Below, in pieces: positions 51,335 through 60,986 of a stretch of 64,000 nucleotides of DNA (its first letter is position 1; the number at the start of each line of letters is the position of its first letter). Below the pieces are notes generated by a model that saw only the letters and a program-made list of their open reading frames with translations, was not told the origin of the DNA and ran no database searches. The stretch is taken from the NCBI RefSeq assembly GCF_030867385.1, contig NZ_JAPFBJ010000004.1, positions 62,001 through 126,000 on the forward strand, given 5' to 3'. The translations under genes and the position numbers were made by a program. Source of the DNA: Sphingobium sp. DEHP117 (GTDB lineage Bacteria > Pseudomonadota > Alphaproteobacteria > Sphingomonadales > Sphingomonadaceae).

Positions 51335-52005
51335 TCGGAAAGTGAAGCCCCTAAAATTCGGTGCGTAATCGCCTGCGCCTCTGCGACCAGATGGCTGTTC
51401 TTTTCCCTGTACAGCAGCTGGCCAATCACCGTCTCGACAGCCTTCGGGTTGACCTTCTCGACGACTTCCAGCGCCTTGCGGCATCGCTCATGGCCGCATT
51501 CACGCAATGCTGACACGACATAGTCGTCACCATGGTGCTCGGCGATGGCAGCAAGATCGAACATGTCGCGTGGCTGCAAGTTCCAGCCCCGGAAGTAAAC
51601 TTTCTTCGCTGCAATCTCGGCCGGAGTTTCAAGGTCGACCGTCCGCCCCCTCACATCGTGGCGCTCACTGGAAACATCGAGGATGGCGGACGAACAAATG
51701 AAGTCGATCTCACCCAGTTCGTCAAAGGCGAGTTTGAGCGCCTGCGTCCCGTCGCTCTTATATTCGTCCGGCCGACGGGTCATTGCGAAATCCTGGATCT
51801 CTGGATTGAGAAAAGGCAGGATTTGCGGATCATCAAGGAAGATATCGATGTCGTGGCTTTCACGATGATCGATCTGGAGCATGAGCGCCGTCCCGCCGCC
51901 GAAGCTCCACGAGGGCACGAAGCCGACGTTCTCCTCGAATTGGGCGAAGATTTCCATCGCAAGATCGAACAGGACCGGCCACTGGCTTGGGCCGCGCTCG
52001 ACCAT
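51331..52005 (-). CDS. AbiEii/AbiGii-type nucleotidyltransferase toxin
   Basis: This 224-residue protein has the nucleotidyltransferase core WSFGGGTALMLQIDHRESHDIDIFLDDPQ: GG..L then DxD within residues 35-55, as in AbiEii toxins. A PAEIAAKKVYFRGWNLQPRD segment that also holds DMFDLAAIAEHHGDD is the conserved second motif. AbiEii-type enzymes are thought to modify tRNA or other targets with nucleotides and to block growth unless held by an antitoxin. It begins three bases after the small upstream gene, so that gene is its probable partner. Confidence 0.85.
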   Translation of the reverse strand: MVERGPSQWPVLFDLAMEIFAQFEENVGFVPSWSFGGGTALMLQIDHRESHDIDIFLDDPQILPFLNPEIQDFAMTRRPDEYKSDGTQALKLAFDELGEIDFICSSAILDVSSERHDVRGRTVDLETPAEIAAKKVYFRGWNLQPRDMFDLAAIAEHHGDDYVVSALRECGHERCRKALEVVEKVNPKAVETVIGQLLYREKNSHLVAEAQAITHRILGASLSD

Positions 52006-52008
52006 GCG

Positions 52009-52272
52009 TTACGCCGCCAGCGGGAGCGCGTAGCCCGAGAGGTGGGAGAACTGGTCGGCGACCGCGCAGACCTTGTCGGCGTCGACACCCATTTCCTCGA
52101 CGAACTGCAGCTGCAGAGCCGGGCTTACTTCCGAGAAGAAGGAAAACACGGGCGCGTTGAAATCGCTCGCGCTCTTTGGGTCGGCGATCAGCGCAGCGAG
52201 TTGATGCGCGGAAAGGTTCGCCCCATAAGGAGCGTTCACCGTCGCCAACACCAAGCTTACCGCCTTTGCCAT
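52009..52272 (-). CDS. Small protein encoded directly before the AbiEii-like toxin
   Basis: This 87-residue protein starts MAKAVSLVLATVNAPYGANL and is mostly helical and acidic (FFSEVSPALQLQFVEEMG). It is unlike the AbiEi winged-helix antitoxin. Position, size and three-base spacing suggest it is the antitoxin or a chaperone for the nucleotidyltransferase. No family is recognised. Confidence 0.6.
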   Translation of the reverse strand: MAKAVSLVLATVNAPYGANLSAHQLAALIADPKSASDFNAPVFSFFSEVSPALQLQFVEEMGVDADKVCAVADQFSHLSGYALPLAA

Positions 52273-52513
52273 TTCTAACCTGTACCATGATCTCGTGGAT
52301 CGTTCAGCGCATATAGCGCTTCGGCGTTATCAAAACAAGAACGGCGCCAATCCGCTATCCGGCCAGGCGGGATGTGCAAGGCCGATTCTCCGCGTAAACC
52401 GCCCTCCCCGCGTGATTTTCTCACTTACCATAATGGGAGATTATGGTAAGTACAGGGCTGCTGGAACGGCAGGGAAGGGCAAATTTTGCGGATGATGACG
52501 AACGGGGAAAAAC
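52273..52513. other. Intergenic region with a dif-like palindrome
   Basis: This space upstream of the AbiEii-like operon carries its promoter and the 29-bp recombination-site-like palindrome at 52423-52451. No protein gene is convincing in it. Confidence 0.55.
52423..52451. repeat. dif-like site: 11-bp arms around a 7-bp centre
   Basis: ACTTACCATAA - TGGGAGA - TTATGGTAAGT: the arms are perfect inverted repeats, and the inner ends CATAA...TTATG match XerCD/dif-type sites, which have 11-bp arms around a 6-8 bp centre. It lies about 1.06 kb from a tyrosine recombinase gene. A regulator binding site is the alternative, but the geometry matches a recombinase core site well. Confidence 0.65.
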
Positions 52514-52549
52514 CATGCGGCACAGATGTGTCGCGCCTTGTGCCGCATG
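52514..52549 (-). terminator. Terminator of the membrane-protein operon
   Basis: Perfect 11-bp stem CATGCGGCACA / TGTGCCGCATG. On the minus strand it is followed by GGTTTTTCCCC, a short T-run. It lies 26 bp after the stop of the minus-strand gene at 52576. Confidence 0.75.
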
Positions 52550-52575
52550 TTTTGAGCAGAACGCCGCCGCTCGCC

Positions 52576-53310
52576 TCAGTCAGCGCCGATCTCGGGAACC
52601 TCGAACAGTTCGATTGCGAAATCGGCGATCTGGTCGGCGGCAAGATGCATCATGGCGATCGGCGCGCTGTCCATGTCGACCCGCTCGATCTTGTCGTCCG
52701 TCATCCGGACAATGAAGCGATCGCACTGCTCGAGCACCACCATGCGGATTCCGTCGTCATCGTCGAGCGTCAGGCGCCGGATGCTGCCTTCATAGGCGAC
52801 CCAGGCACCGTTGTGGCCGCTCGTCGTGCGCACATAACCGACCGCGACATGGCCACCGGCCTCGACCTTCTCGACGATCGGCAGGAGCCATCCGAAGCGC
52901 AAGGGCGCGGTTCGGGTCGTAATCGGCTTGGCGCGCGCCATTCTCTCGCAGACCCAGCCGGTCCCAAAGGAAAGCGCCAGGCAGAACAGCAGTTCCAGTT
53001 CGATTGCGAGCGCGGAAAGCCCCGATGGGACCTGGCCGGACAGAAGTGCCTTGTAGGGATTGGGATCATAGGGAAGCGAGATCAGCGGCTTCCACGCCGC
53101 TATCGCTTCGTTGAAGGCAAAAATTCCCGCCCCGGCGGTGTGCGCAGCGAGCGCCAGCAGCACAATCAGGAAAATGGTGAGATTGGAATTGGGCCGGTCG
53201 GGCCGCGGCGACACAAAATCACTCGCCTCGCCAATACGAAGACCGAAATAACCCGCAAACCCGGGAAGCAGAAGAACCAGAGCGCCAAGCAGCGCGTAGC
53301 CGAATGTCAT
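52576..53310 (-). CDS. Membrane protein of unknown function (DUF6338-like)
   Basis: The protein has 244 residues. It has a membrane segment at about residues 3-25 (FGYALLGALVLLLPGFAGYF), a second near 44-62 (LTIFLIVLLALAAHTAGAGI) and a third near 100-120 (LELLFCLALSFGTGWVCERM). A cytoplasmic C-terminal domain follows (VAVGYVRTTSGHNGAWVAYE). It resembles DUF6338 proteins, from memory. It is the second gene of a two-gene operon with the 56-residue protein at 53317, six bases apart. Confidence 0.65.
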   Translation of the reverse strand: MTFGYALLGALVLLLPGFAGYFGLRIGEASDFVSPRPDRPNSNLTIFLIVLLALAAHTAGAGIFAFNEAIAAWKPLISLPYDPNPYKALLSGQVPSGLSALAIELELLFCLALSFGTGWVCERMARAKPITTRTAPLRFGWLLPIVEKVEAGGHVAVGYVRTTSGHNGAWVAYEGSIRRLTLDDDDGIRMVVLEQCDRFIVRMTDDKIERVDMDSAPIAMMHLAADQIADFAIELFEVPEIGAD

Positions 53311-53316
53311 TCGAGA

Positions 53317-53487
53317 TCAGGCCGTCTTGGCGAGCTTCTTGGCCTTTTCAGCACGAATCTTCGCCCGATCGATGACATAGACGCCATCGCGCTGGACGGC
53401 CGCCTCGCGTGCCTTCTTCCAGCTGCCGAAGGTTTCGCGGACCTCCCGGCCAAGGGCCAGAGCTTTTGCCGAGTTGAGCTGCATCAT
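53317..53487 (-). CDS. Small basic protein, 56 residues
   Basis: The protein reads MQLNSAKALALGREVRETFG and then a lysine-rich helix ending AEKAKKLAKTA. GGAGGAT stands upstream; either of two adjacent ATGs (53487 or 53484) may start it. It precedes the DUF6338-like gene by six bases, and the same short partner appears to be part of that operon. No function can be assigned. Confidence 0.55.
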   Translation of the reverse strand: MMQLNSAKALALGREVRETFGSWKKAREAAVQRDGVYVIDRAKIRAEKAKKLAKTA

Positions 53488-53514
53488 ATCCTCCGGGAAG
53501 ACATATAGCGAACG

Positions 53515-54714
53515 ATGACCGAGAGTTCCACCAAATCCTCCCCCATGGAAATCATCGTCGTCAGGACGAACGACACTGCTCTGCCGACACGATCGCGCAA
53601 GACAGACGCCGAATCCGTCGATGTGCGGCTGCTGCGCACGATCGGGGAAATCATTCCGACCGATCTACCGCCGATCAGTCAGCTCGGTCTCGAGACGACC
53701 CTGGCGGCGATGGCCGACGCGACGAAGGCGGCGATAGCCGCCGATCTCGACTGCTGGCGCGACTGGTGCGGTGAAGAAGGCCGCAGGCCATTGCCAGCCG
53801 ATCCCGAAGATATGGTGCGCTATGTAAACGCGCTGGACGCCAAAGGCAGGAAGCCCGCGACGCTGGCGCGGCGCATCGCCAGCATCGCCTCGGTCCACCG
53901 CATGCTGGGCTTGGCCTCGCCCGCCGCGCCGACCGACGCCCCGATGGTTCGCGCCGCGCTGAAGGCCATCCGCCGGCAGAGAGGCGCACTTCAGCGTCAG
54001 GCTGCGCCTCTGCGGTTAGGCAAGGCGCTGGATCACCACGCCGCCAAAGGCTTCACCCTGGCTGCGCTACTCGAAGCGTGTGGCGGCGATCTTCAGGGGT
54101 TACGGGACGCGGCGTTGCTTTCGCTCGGCTATGACGCAGGGCTCCGGGTCAGCGAGCTCACTAGGGTTGAAGCCACGCATATCGATGCGCAGGACGACGG
54201 CTCGGCGACCTTGTTCATCCCCTTCTCCAAAACCGACCAGGAGCAGGAAGGCGCGTGGGCGTGGCTGTCGGCCGAGACGATGCGCAGGGTCGCCTTGTGG
54301 CAGGCCGAAAGCGCGATCGAGGACGGGCTGCTGTTTCGCAGGGTTGGTGTCTATCGCCGGCGCGCGCGCGGCTCCGATCCGGAAACGGCACTGGCCCGAA
54401 CGACCTACACCATCGGCAAGGAGGCCCTCAGTCGGCAGGGGGTCAATGGGATCTACAGGCGCGTGGCGAGTGCCGCCTACGAAATGGGGCTGGTCAACCT
54501 GAGCGCCAGCAAGCTGGCCGATGCGGTTCAGGCGCTGTCCACACATTCGCTGCGCGTTGGCCTGACCCAGGACCTCTTCGCCGCCGGAGAGGACGGAGCC
54601 GGCATTGCGCAGGCGCTGCGATGGAGTTCACCGACAACCGCGCTACGTTACGGTAGAAAGCTCGCGGTGCGAAGCAATGTCGCCGCACGGGTTCTTTCAA
54701 GAGTACGTAGCTGA
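53515..54714 (+). CDS. Tyrosine recombinase (phage-integrase family)
   Basis: The protein has 399 residues. An N-terminal SAM-like DNA-binding domain starts near residue 60 and contains AAIAADLDCWRDWCGEEGRR. The catalytic domain has the first Arg in DAGLRVSELTRVEA (R211), HSLRVG (H344, R347), a tryptophan in RWSSPTTALRYGR and the nucleophile Y379. The catalytic set is complete, so it is probably active. The 28 bp between it and the 53487 gene hold the divergent promoters. Roles could be multimer resolution, integration or excision; the dif-like palindrome at 52423-52451 is a candidate substrate. Confidence 0.92.
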   Translation: MTESSTKSSPMEIIVVRTNDTALPTRSRKTDAESVDVRLLRTIGEIIPTDLPPISQLGLETTLAAMADATKAAIAADLDCWRDWCGEEGRRPLPADPEDMVRYVNALDAKGRKPATLARRIASIASVHRMLGLASPAAPTDAPMVRAALKAIRRQRGALQRQAAPLRLGKALDHHAAKGFTLAALLEACGGDLQGLRDAALLSLGYDAGLRVSELTRVEATHIDAQDDGSATLFIPFSKTDQEQEGAWAWLSAETMRRVALWQAESAIEDGLLFRRVGVYRRRARGSDPETALARTTYTIGKEALSRQGVNGIYRRVASAAYEMGLVNLSASKLADAVQALSTHSLRVGLTQDLFAAGEDGAGIAQALRWSSPTTALRYGRKLAVRSNVAARVLSRVRS

Positions 54715-54784
54715 CCTTGACGCCTCGCCGCTCGTGGTTCGGCAGCAGAAGGAGGCATGATCTCTCCCAAATATGGAAGATAGC

Positions 54785-56182
54785 CTAAATATGGACTGCG
54801 CGCCCGAAGGCAGCAAGCACGCTTTCATGCATCGTTTCGGAAATGGTCGGATGCGGAAAAACCGTTTCCATCAGCTCCGCCTCGGTTGTTTCCAGTGTAC
54901 GACCGATGGTGAAGCCGTGGATCATTTCGGTCACCTCCGGGCCGACCATGTGTGCGCCCAGCAGCTCGCCAGTTTGGGCATCAAATACCGTCTTGACGAA
55001 GCCTTCTGGCTCGCCGAGCGCGATAGCCTTGCCATTGCCGATGAAGGGAAAGGTGCCAATCCTCACTTCGTGACCTGCTTCCCTCGCATTTGTTTCGGTG
55101 AGGCCGACACTAGCGATCTGCGGGTGGCAATAGGTGCAGCCGGGAATGTTCCTGGGGTCCATTGCGTGCGGATGCTGACCCGCTATGGTTTCTGCCGCGA
55201 TAACACCTTCATGGCTGGCCTTGTGCGCTAGCCAAGGCGGCGCCGTGGCGTCTCCGATCGCCCAGATTCCCTCGACATTGGTGCGGCATGCGCCATCGGT
55301 AACAATGTGGCCACGCTCCGTTTTCACACCCAGTGCCTCAAGCCCAACGGTTTCGGTGTTTGGGACGATCCCGATTGCCACGATGACATGGCTGTATTCG
55401 TCCGAAACAAGTTTGCCATCCCGGGCTTTGATCGCGACTGTTACGCCGGTGGCACCGATATCGAGCTTTTGGACACCTGCACCCGTCAAGATCTTCATGC
55501 CCTGCTTCACCAACGCTTTTTCCAGGAAGGTCGAGACATCTGCATCCTCGACCGGAACGATCCTGTCCAGCATCTCGACGACTGTCACTTCCGCGCCCAT
55601 GTCGTTGTAAAAGCTGGCGAACTCGATGCCGATCGCGCCCGAGCCGATAACAAGCAGCTTGTTCGGCATTTCCGGCGGGTTCATCGCGTGGCGATAGGTC
55701 CAGACGCGCTTTCCATCGGCTTTCGGGAACGGCAGATCGCGAGCACGCGCGCCCGTGGCGATGATAATATTCTTCGCGGTCAACTCACTGGTCTTACCAT
55801 CCGGCGCTGTGACAGAAAGCCTCCCTTTGCCGGTGAGCTTCCCCTCACCCATATAAACGGCGATCCCGTTCTTCTTCATCAGGTGCGAGACACCCTGATT
55901 AAGCTGCCTGGCAACGCCGCGTGAGCGCTTCACCACTGCATCCAGATCGGCGGTTATCTTCTCCGCGACCAGGCCATAATCCTTGGCATGCCGCATGTAG
56001 CGAAAAACCTCCGCCGAGCGCAGCAACGCCTTGGTGGGTATGCAACCCCAGTTGAGGCAGACACCGCCTAGATTCTCGCGCTCGACAATCGCCGTGTTCA
56101 ACTTGAGCTGAGCGGCGCGGATCGCGGCGACATAGCCGCCGGGGCCTGAGCCAAGGACAATCACGTCGTAACTATCAGCCAT
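54785..56182 (-). CDS. lpdA: Dihydrolipoyl dehydrogenase (E3)
   Basis: The protein has 465 residues. FAD fold YDVIVLGSGPGGYVAAIRAAQ is followed by the redox cysteine pair NLGGVCLNWGCIPTKALLRS, the NAD fold LLVIGSGAIGIEFASFYNDM, and the C-terminal dimerisation motif HPTISETMHESVLAAFGRAV with the catalytic HPTxSE histidine. It reoxidises dihydrolipoyl groups of the E2 with NAD+. It is the last gene of the pdh operon, 20 bp after the E2 gene. Confidence 0.96.
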   Translation of the reverse strand: MADSYDVIVLGSGPGGYVAAIRAAQLKLNTAIVERENLGGVCLNWGCIPTKALLRSAEVFRYMRHAKDYGLVAEKITADLDAVVKRSRGVARQLNQGVSHLMKKNGIAVYMGEGKLTGKGRLSVTAPDGKTSELTAKNIIIATGARARDLPFPKADGKRVWTYRHAMNPPEMPNKLLVIGSGAIGIEFASFYNDMGAEVTVVEMLDRIVPVEDADVSTFLEKALVKQGMKILTGAGVQKLDIGATGVTVAIKARDGKLVSDEYSHVIVAIGIVPNTETVGLEALGVKTERGHIVTDGACRTNVEGIWAIGDATAPPWLAHKASHEGVIAAETIAGQHPHAMDPRNIPGCTYCHPQIASVGLTETNAREAGHEVRIGTFPFIGNGKAIALGEPEGFVKTVFDAQTGELLGAHMVGPEVTEMIHGFTIGRTLETTEAELMETVFPHPTISETMHESVLAAFGRAVHI

Positions 56183-56202
56183 GTTCGGAAATTCCTTGAG
56201 AT

Positions 56203-57465
56203 TCAGGCCAACAGTGTCAGCGGCTTCTCAACGATGCGCTTGAAAGCGGCCATCAGTTGCGCACCGTCCGCCCCATCGATCGCGCGGTGATCGAAGCTGC
56301 CGGTTACCGACATCACCGTGGCAACGGTCAGCGCATTGTTCACTACATAAGGCCGCTTTTCGCCCGCGCCGATCGCCATGATCATGGCCTGGGGCGGGTT
56401 AATGACAGCCTCGAACTGCTTGATGCCGAACATGCCCATGTTCGACAGGCTGGCGGTGCCGCCCTGATATTCATGCGGCTGCAATTTACCGTTGCGCGCG
56501 CGCTCCGCCCTATCCTTCATCTCGCTGGAGATTGCGGCAACGCCCTTGGCGTTCGCGCCCGCGATGATCGGCGTGATCAGGCCGCCGGGGATCGATACCG
56601 CCACCGAAATATCGACGCGGCTGAACCGCAGCAGATTGTCGCCGGCAAACTGCACATTGCAGCTGGGCACTTCGATAAGGGCGGCCGCCAAGGCCTTGAC
56701 CAGCAGATCGTTGACCGAGAGCTTGACACCGCGTTCGGCAAGCCCGTCGTTGAGATCGGCCCGAAGCTTCAGCAATGGATCGAGGTGGATATCGGCCGTG
56801 AGGTAGATGTGCGGAACCTGCTGCTTCGATTCGGTGAGCCGTCGGGCAATGACTTTCCGCATGTTTGACAGCTTGACGACTTCGTGTGGAATGTCGGGTT
56901 CGATCGACGGTACTGCGGCGGCAAACGCCGCGGGGACCCCCGGAGCGACGGCCGGCATCGAGGCAGGCGTCGCGCCATCAATGTCAACCTTGACGATGCG
57001 GCCATTAGGCCCGGAGCCTCTTATCGTAGAAAGATCGATGGCGCTTGCCTCCGCCAGACGACGGGCAAGCGGGCTGGCCTTGATACGGCTGGCACCAATT
57101 GCGGGTGCGGCTGACGACGCGACAGGAACAGCGGCGGGAATGGATGTAGCGACCTTGTCGGCAATCTCGGGGGCCGGCAGAAGCGCGGGAACAGCCCCTT
57201 CCCCGATAGCGGTGATATCCTCGCCTTCGGCGGCAAGCATGGCGACGACGGTCCCGACCTTCACGCCTTCTGTACCTTCGGGGATGAGGATTTTCGCGAT
57301 AATGCCTTCGTCCACCGCCTCGAATTCCATCGTCGCCTTGTCGGTTTCGATTTCGGCCAGCAGGTCGCCAGACTTCACCACATCGCCCTCCTTCACCAGC
57401 CATTTGGCGAGCGAACCCTCCTCCATCGTGGGAGACAACGCGGGCATCTTGAGTTCAATCGGCAT
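56203..57465 (-). CDS. pdhC: Pyruvate dehydrogenase E2, dihydrolipoamide acetyltransferase
   Basis: The protein has 420 residues from the ATG at 57465, with GGAG upstream. The lipoyl domain ([20 protein letters not shown], then [20 protein letters not shown] with the lipoylated Lys near 43) is followed by an Ala/Pro linker, a peripheral-subunit-binding domain ([20 protein letters not shown]) and the catalytic domain ending in [20 protein letters not shown], with the HRxxDG active site. It transfers acetyl groups to CoA. The first domain is nearly identical in sequence to the lipoyl domain of the E1-beta gene. Confidence 0.96.
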   Translation of the reverse strand: MPIELKMPALSPTMEEGSLAKWLVKEGDVVKSGDLLAEIETDKATMEFEAVDEGIIAKILIPEGTEGVKVGTVVAMLAAEGEDITAIGEGAVPALLPAPEIADKVATSIPAAVPVASSAAPAIGASRIKASPLARRLAEASAIDLSTIRGSGPNGRIVKVDIDGATPASMPAVAPGVPAAFAAAVPSIEPDIPHEVVKLSNMRKVIARRLTESKQQVPHIYLTADIHLDPLLKLRADLNDGLAERGVKLSVNDLLVKALAAALIEVPSCNVQFAGDNLLRFSRVDISVAVSIPGGLITPIIAGANAKGVAAISSEMKDRAERARNGKLQPHEYQGGTASLSNMGMFGIKQFEAVINPPQAMIMAIGAGEKRPYVVNNALTVATVMSVTGSFDHRAIDGADGAQLMAAFKRIVEKPLTLLA

Positions 57466-57484
57466 TTTCGAAACTCCGCAGGCG

Positions 57485-58855
57485 TCAGCGATAACGGACG
57501 CGCTTGACCGCCGCGACCACGTCATCCGCCTTGATGAGCGCGGCCTTTTCCAGATTCGCGGCATACGGCAGCGGCACGTCCTTGTTGGTGACGCGGAGCA
57601 CCGGGGCGTCGAGGTCGTCGAAGCCTTCCTGCATGGCGATGGCGATGATCTCCGAGGAGATGGAGCAGACCGGCCAGCCTTCCTCCACCACCACCATCCT
57701 GTTGGTCTTGGCGAGCGACTTCAGCACGGTTTCCTTATCGAGCGGGCGGAGCGTGCGCAGGTCGATCACCTCCGCGTCAACACCTTCATCTGCCAGCTTG
57801 TCGGCGGCTTCCAGCGCGACACCGACACCAATGGAGTAGCTCACCAGGGTCACGTCACGCCCCGCGCGGGCGATGCGGGCCTTGCCAATCGGCAGGACAT
57901 GATCGTCCAGCTTCGGCACGTCGAAGCTCTGGCCGTAGAGCAACTCGTTTTCCAGGAACACGACCGGATCGGGCGAGCGGATCGCGGCCTTCAGCAGCCC
58001 CTTGGCGTCGGCGGCCGAGTAAGGCGCGATCACGATCAGGCCAGGAACGGCAGCATACCAGGGCCCGTAATTCTGGCTGTGCTGGGCGCCGACGCGGCTG
58101 GCGGCGCCGTTGGGGCCGCGGAACACCACCGGGCAGCGCATCTGGCCGCCGGACATATAGTTGGTCTTGGCCGCCGAGTTGATGATGTGGTCGATCGCCT
58201 GCATGGCGAAGTTGAAGGTCATAAACTCGACGATCGGCTTCAAGCCGCCCATCGCCGCGCCTGTGCCTATGCCGGCAAAACCATACTCGGTGATCGGGGT
58301 GTCGATGACGCGGCGATCGCCGAACTCTTCCAGCAGGCCCTGCGTCACCTTGTAGGCGCCCTGATATTGCGCCACTTCCTCGCCCATCACGAAGACGCGG
58401 TCGTCGGCGCGCATCTCCTCGGCCATGGCGTCGCGCAACGCCTCGCGCACCGTGGTCTTCACGATCTCGGTGCCGGCGGGAATATCGGGATCGGCAACCG
58501 CCGCGCGGGGCGCAGGCGCCGCAACCGGCTGCGGGGCCGGCTCCGCCGCCTTGGGCGCGGGTGCCTCGACCTTGGGAGCGGGGGCGGCGGCTTGGACCGT
58601 CACGGCGCTTTCACCCTCGCCAGCGATCAGCGCGATCACCGCGCCCACTTTCACGCCGTCGGTGCCTTCAGGAATGACGATCTTGGCGATGATGCCCTCG
58701 TCCACTGCCTCGAATTCCATCGTCGCCTTGTCGGTCTCGATCTCCGCGAGGATGTCGCCGGATTTCACCGCATCGCCTTCCTTGACGAGCCACTTTGCGA
58801 GCGTACCCTCCTCCATGGTGGGAGAAAGCGCCGGCATCTTCAGTTCAATCGCCAT
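57485..58855 (-). CDS. pdhB: Pyruvate dehydrogenase E1 beta with an N-terminal lipoyl domain
   Basis: The protein has 456 residues. An 80-residue lipoyl domain ([35 protein letters not shown]) is fused through an Ala/Pro linker to the E1-beta domain. This has [60 protein letters not shown] and [20 protein letters not shown]. This fusion is typical of alphaproteobacteria. The start at 58855 overlaps the E1-alpha stop (TGATG). Confidence 0.96.
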   Translation of the reverse strand: MAIELKMPALSPTMEEGTLAKWLVKEGDAVKSGDILAEIETDKATMEFEAVDEGIIAKIVIPEGTDGVKVGAVIALIAGEGESAVTVQAAAPAPKVEAPAPKAAEPAPQPVAAPAPRAAVADPDIPAGTEIVKTTVREALRDAMAEEMRADDRVFVMGEEVAQYQGAYKVTQGLLEEFGDRRVIDTPITEYGFAGIGTGAAMGGLKPIVEFMTFNFAMQAIDHIINSAAKTNYMSGGQMRCPVVFRGPNGAASRVGAQHSQNYGPWYAAVPGLIVIAPYSAADAKGLLKAAIRSPDPVVFLENELLYGQSFDVPKLDDHVLPIGKARIARAGRDVTLVSYSIGVGVALEAADKLADEGVDAEVIDLRTLRPLDKETVLKSLAKTNRMVVVEEGWPVCSISSEIIAIAMQEGFDDLDAPVLRVTNKDVPLPYAANLEKAALIKADDVVAAVKRVRYR

Positions 58856-59937
58856 CAATATTGCCCCACCAGCACATCGGTATAGAGTTCGGCAAGCTCG
58901 GGCTCCGGGGCCTGCTCGGCGAAGTCGGCGGCTTCCTGAACGATCTGGCGGATCTCCTTCTCCAGCGCCTTCAACTCATCCTCGGTGACGCCGGCCGCCT
59001 CCAACTCCTGCTTGAGATGCTCGATGGCATCGGACTTGTCGCGGACCGCCTGCACTTCCTCGCGCGAGCGGTACTTGGCCGGATCGGACATGGAATGGCC
59101 CCGATAGCGGTAGGTCTTCAATTCCAGGAGGATCGGCCCCTTGCCGGACAGCACCCACTGCCGGGCTTCCTCAGCAGCGCCACGGACAGCGAGCACGTCC
59201 ATGCCGTCCACCTGGATGCCGGGGATGCGGAAGCTCTCGCCGCGCCGATAGAGTTGGTCCTCGGCCGACGCGCGGTTGACGCTGGTTCCCATGGCGTACT
59301 GGTTGTTCTCGATCACGAAAATCACCGGCAGCTTCCACAGCTCCGCCATGTTGAAGCTTTCGTAGACCTGTCCCTGATTGGCCGCGCCGTCGCCGAAATA
59401 GGTGAGGCAGACGCCGCCATCATCCGCATATTTATGCTTGAAGGCTAGGCCCGTGCCCAGCCCCACCTGCGCGCCGACGATGCCGTGGCCGCCATAGAAG
59501 CCATGATCGACCGAGAACATGTGCATCGACCCGCCCTTGCCGCGTGAAATGCCCGCAGCGCGGCCGGTCAGCTCTGCCATGATGACCTTGGGATCGATCC
59601 CGTAGGCCAGCATGTGGCCGTGGTCGCGATAGCCGGTGATGACGCTGTCCTTGCCCACCCTCATAGCCGATTGCAGGCCGACGGCGACGGCCTCCTGCCC
59701 GATATAAAGATGGCAGAAGCCGCCGATCATGCCGAAGCCGTAAAGCTGGCCGGCCTTTTCCTCGAAACGGCGGATCAGCAGCATCTGGCGGTAGAGTTCC
59801 AGCATCTCCGCATTGGTCGCCTGATAGCGGACGGGCTCGGCCGGACGTTCGCGATTGGAGGCGGATCCAGATGAAACCGAAGCCCGCCTTGCCGGCCCGG
59901 CTCGGCTCTCTGCCTTCACATGCTGCTCTTTGGCCAC
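58855..59937 (-). CDS. pdhA: Pyruvate dehydrogenase E1 alpha
   Basis: The protein has about 360 residues from the GTG at 59937, which has GGAAGGG just upstream; a longer frame to 59997 has no ribosome site. The thiamine-diphosphate-binding motif is [20 protein letters not shown] ending with [12 protein letters not shown]. Substrate-channel and phospholoop sequences are [20 protein letters not shown] and [20 protein letters not shown]. With pdhB it decarboxylates pyruvate and acetylates the lipoyl groups. It is the first gene of the four-gene operon. A shorter upstream region with a LysR gene divergent suggests it is regulated. Confidence 0.96.
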   Translation of the reverse strand: MAKEQHVKAESRAGPARRASVSSGSASNRERPAEPVRYQATNAEMLELYRQMLLIRRFEEKAGQLYGFGMIGGFCHLYIGQEAVAVGLQSAMRVGKDSVITGYRDHGHMLAYGIDPKVIMAELTGRAAGISRGKGGSMHMFSVDHGFYGGHGIVGAQVGLGTGLAFKHKYADDGGVCLTYFGDGAANQGQVYESFNMAELWKLPVIFVIENNQYAMGTSVNRASAEDQLYRRGESFRIPGIQVDGMDVLAVRGAAEEARQWVLSGKGPILLELKTYRYRGHSMSDPAKYRSREEVQAVRDKSDAIEHLKQELEAAGVTEDELKALEKEIRQIVQEAADFAEQAPEPELAELYTDVLVGQY

Positions 59938-60037
59938 GAACCCTTCCCTTCCCCTGCCTGCTGCGCTTTCGGGGTCTGGCCATGAGATAAATGTCACATC
60001 AGTTCAAATCATAGTTCATTCGATGTATGTATAACCA

Positions 60038-60949
60038 ATGGTGATGAATCGGATCGCGCTCTACCATCTGGAAACCCTGCTTTGGATCAACCGCCTTGGC
60101 TCGTTCAGCGCGGCAGCGAATCGCCTCAACACCACGCAACCGGGCATTTCCGCGCGAATACGCGAACTTGAGAATCACCTGGGAATTCCGTTGTTCGCGC
60201 GACAAGGGCGTAACATGATCCTGTCTGTCCAGGGCCGTGAACTGGTGCGCCGATGCGAGCAGGTGTGGCCGTCGCTTCAACAGGCCCTGCTCAATCCGGT
60301 GGACCTCAGCAGCGTGGCCGGCATCGTCCGTATCGGATCGGGTGAAATTGCGGCCGCCAGTTGCCTGTCCGCTTTCGTGAATGCGATCCGTCAGGAGATG
60401 CCAGGGCTTTCACTGGAGATCGAAATCGACCTGACATCGAAACTGATCGATGGACTTCTAAGTGGCGCGGCCGATCTGGTTTTCGCGATCGGTCCCGTTG
60501 AAATGCCCGGCATCAAGACGCGGCGGATCGGCGAGGTCGAGTTGATATGGCTCGCGTCTCCCAGCCTCGCGAACATGCTGGAGCAGCGACTCGTGCCCCC
60601 AAAAGACCTGCTGTTCTGGTCATTGGCACGAAGCTCCCCCATGCATGCGATCATGCATGATGCCTTGGGTGGACTGGGATATCATGACGGGAAGATAAAC
60701 ACCTGCAACGACCTGCATTCTCTGATCGATATCATCGTGTCCAGCGGCGGCGTAAGCTTGTTTCCTCTCAACATGGTGGGAGAGAAGATATCTAGTGGCG
60801 AGATCGTTCGCGTTTTCGATCAGTCACCGCCTCCTATTCTGTTGCAGGCAGCGATCCGATCTGCTGAGAAGGACCCGATCATTCTTCATATCTTCGAAAT
60901 TGCCCATGCGCTGAAAACCGAAGAGGTATCGGCGCCCGCCGCTCGATAG
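60038..60949 (+). CDS. LysR-family transcriptional regulator
   Basis: The protein has 303 residues. The N-terminal HTH is ALYHLETLLWINRLGSFSAA, then NRLNTTQPGISARIRELENH, and the effector domain starts near residue 93 (GIVRIGSGEIAAASCLSAFV). It is divergent from pdhA with 100 bp between starts, which is the usual arrangement for a regulator of the operon. The gap has AT-rich sequence suitable for LysR boxes. The ligand is unknown; a pyruvate-linked or aromatic-acid metabolite is plausible. Confidence 0.92.
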   Translation: MVMNRIALYHLETLLWINRLGSFSAAANRLNTTQPGISARIRELENHLGIPLFARQGRNMILSVQGRELVRRCEQVWPSLQQALLNPVDLSSVAGIVRIGSGEIAAASCLSAFVNAIRQEMPGLSLEIEIDLTSKLIDGLLSGAADLVFAIGPVEMPGIKTRRIGEVELIWLASPSLANMLEQRLVPPKDLLFWSLARSSPMHAIMHDALGGLGYHDGKINTCNDLHSLIDIIVSSGGVSLFPLNMVGEKISSGEIVRVFDQSPPPILLQAAIRSAEKDPIILHIFEIAHALKTEEVSAPAAR

Positions 60950-60986
60950 GACCGGGTCTTCGGCCGCGCTTCCGCATGATCGTTCG

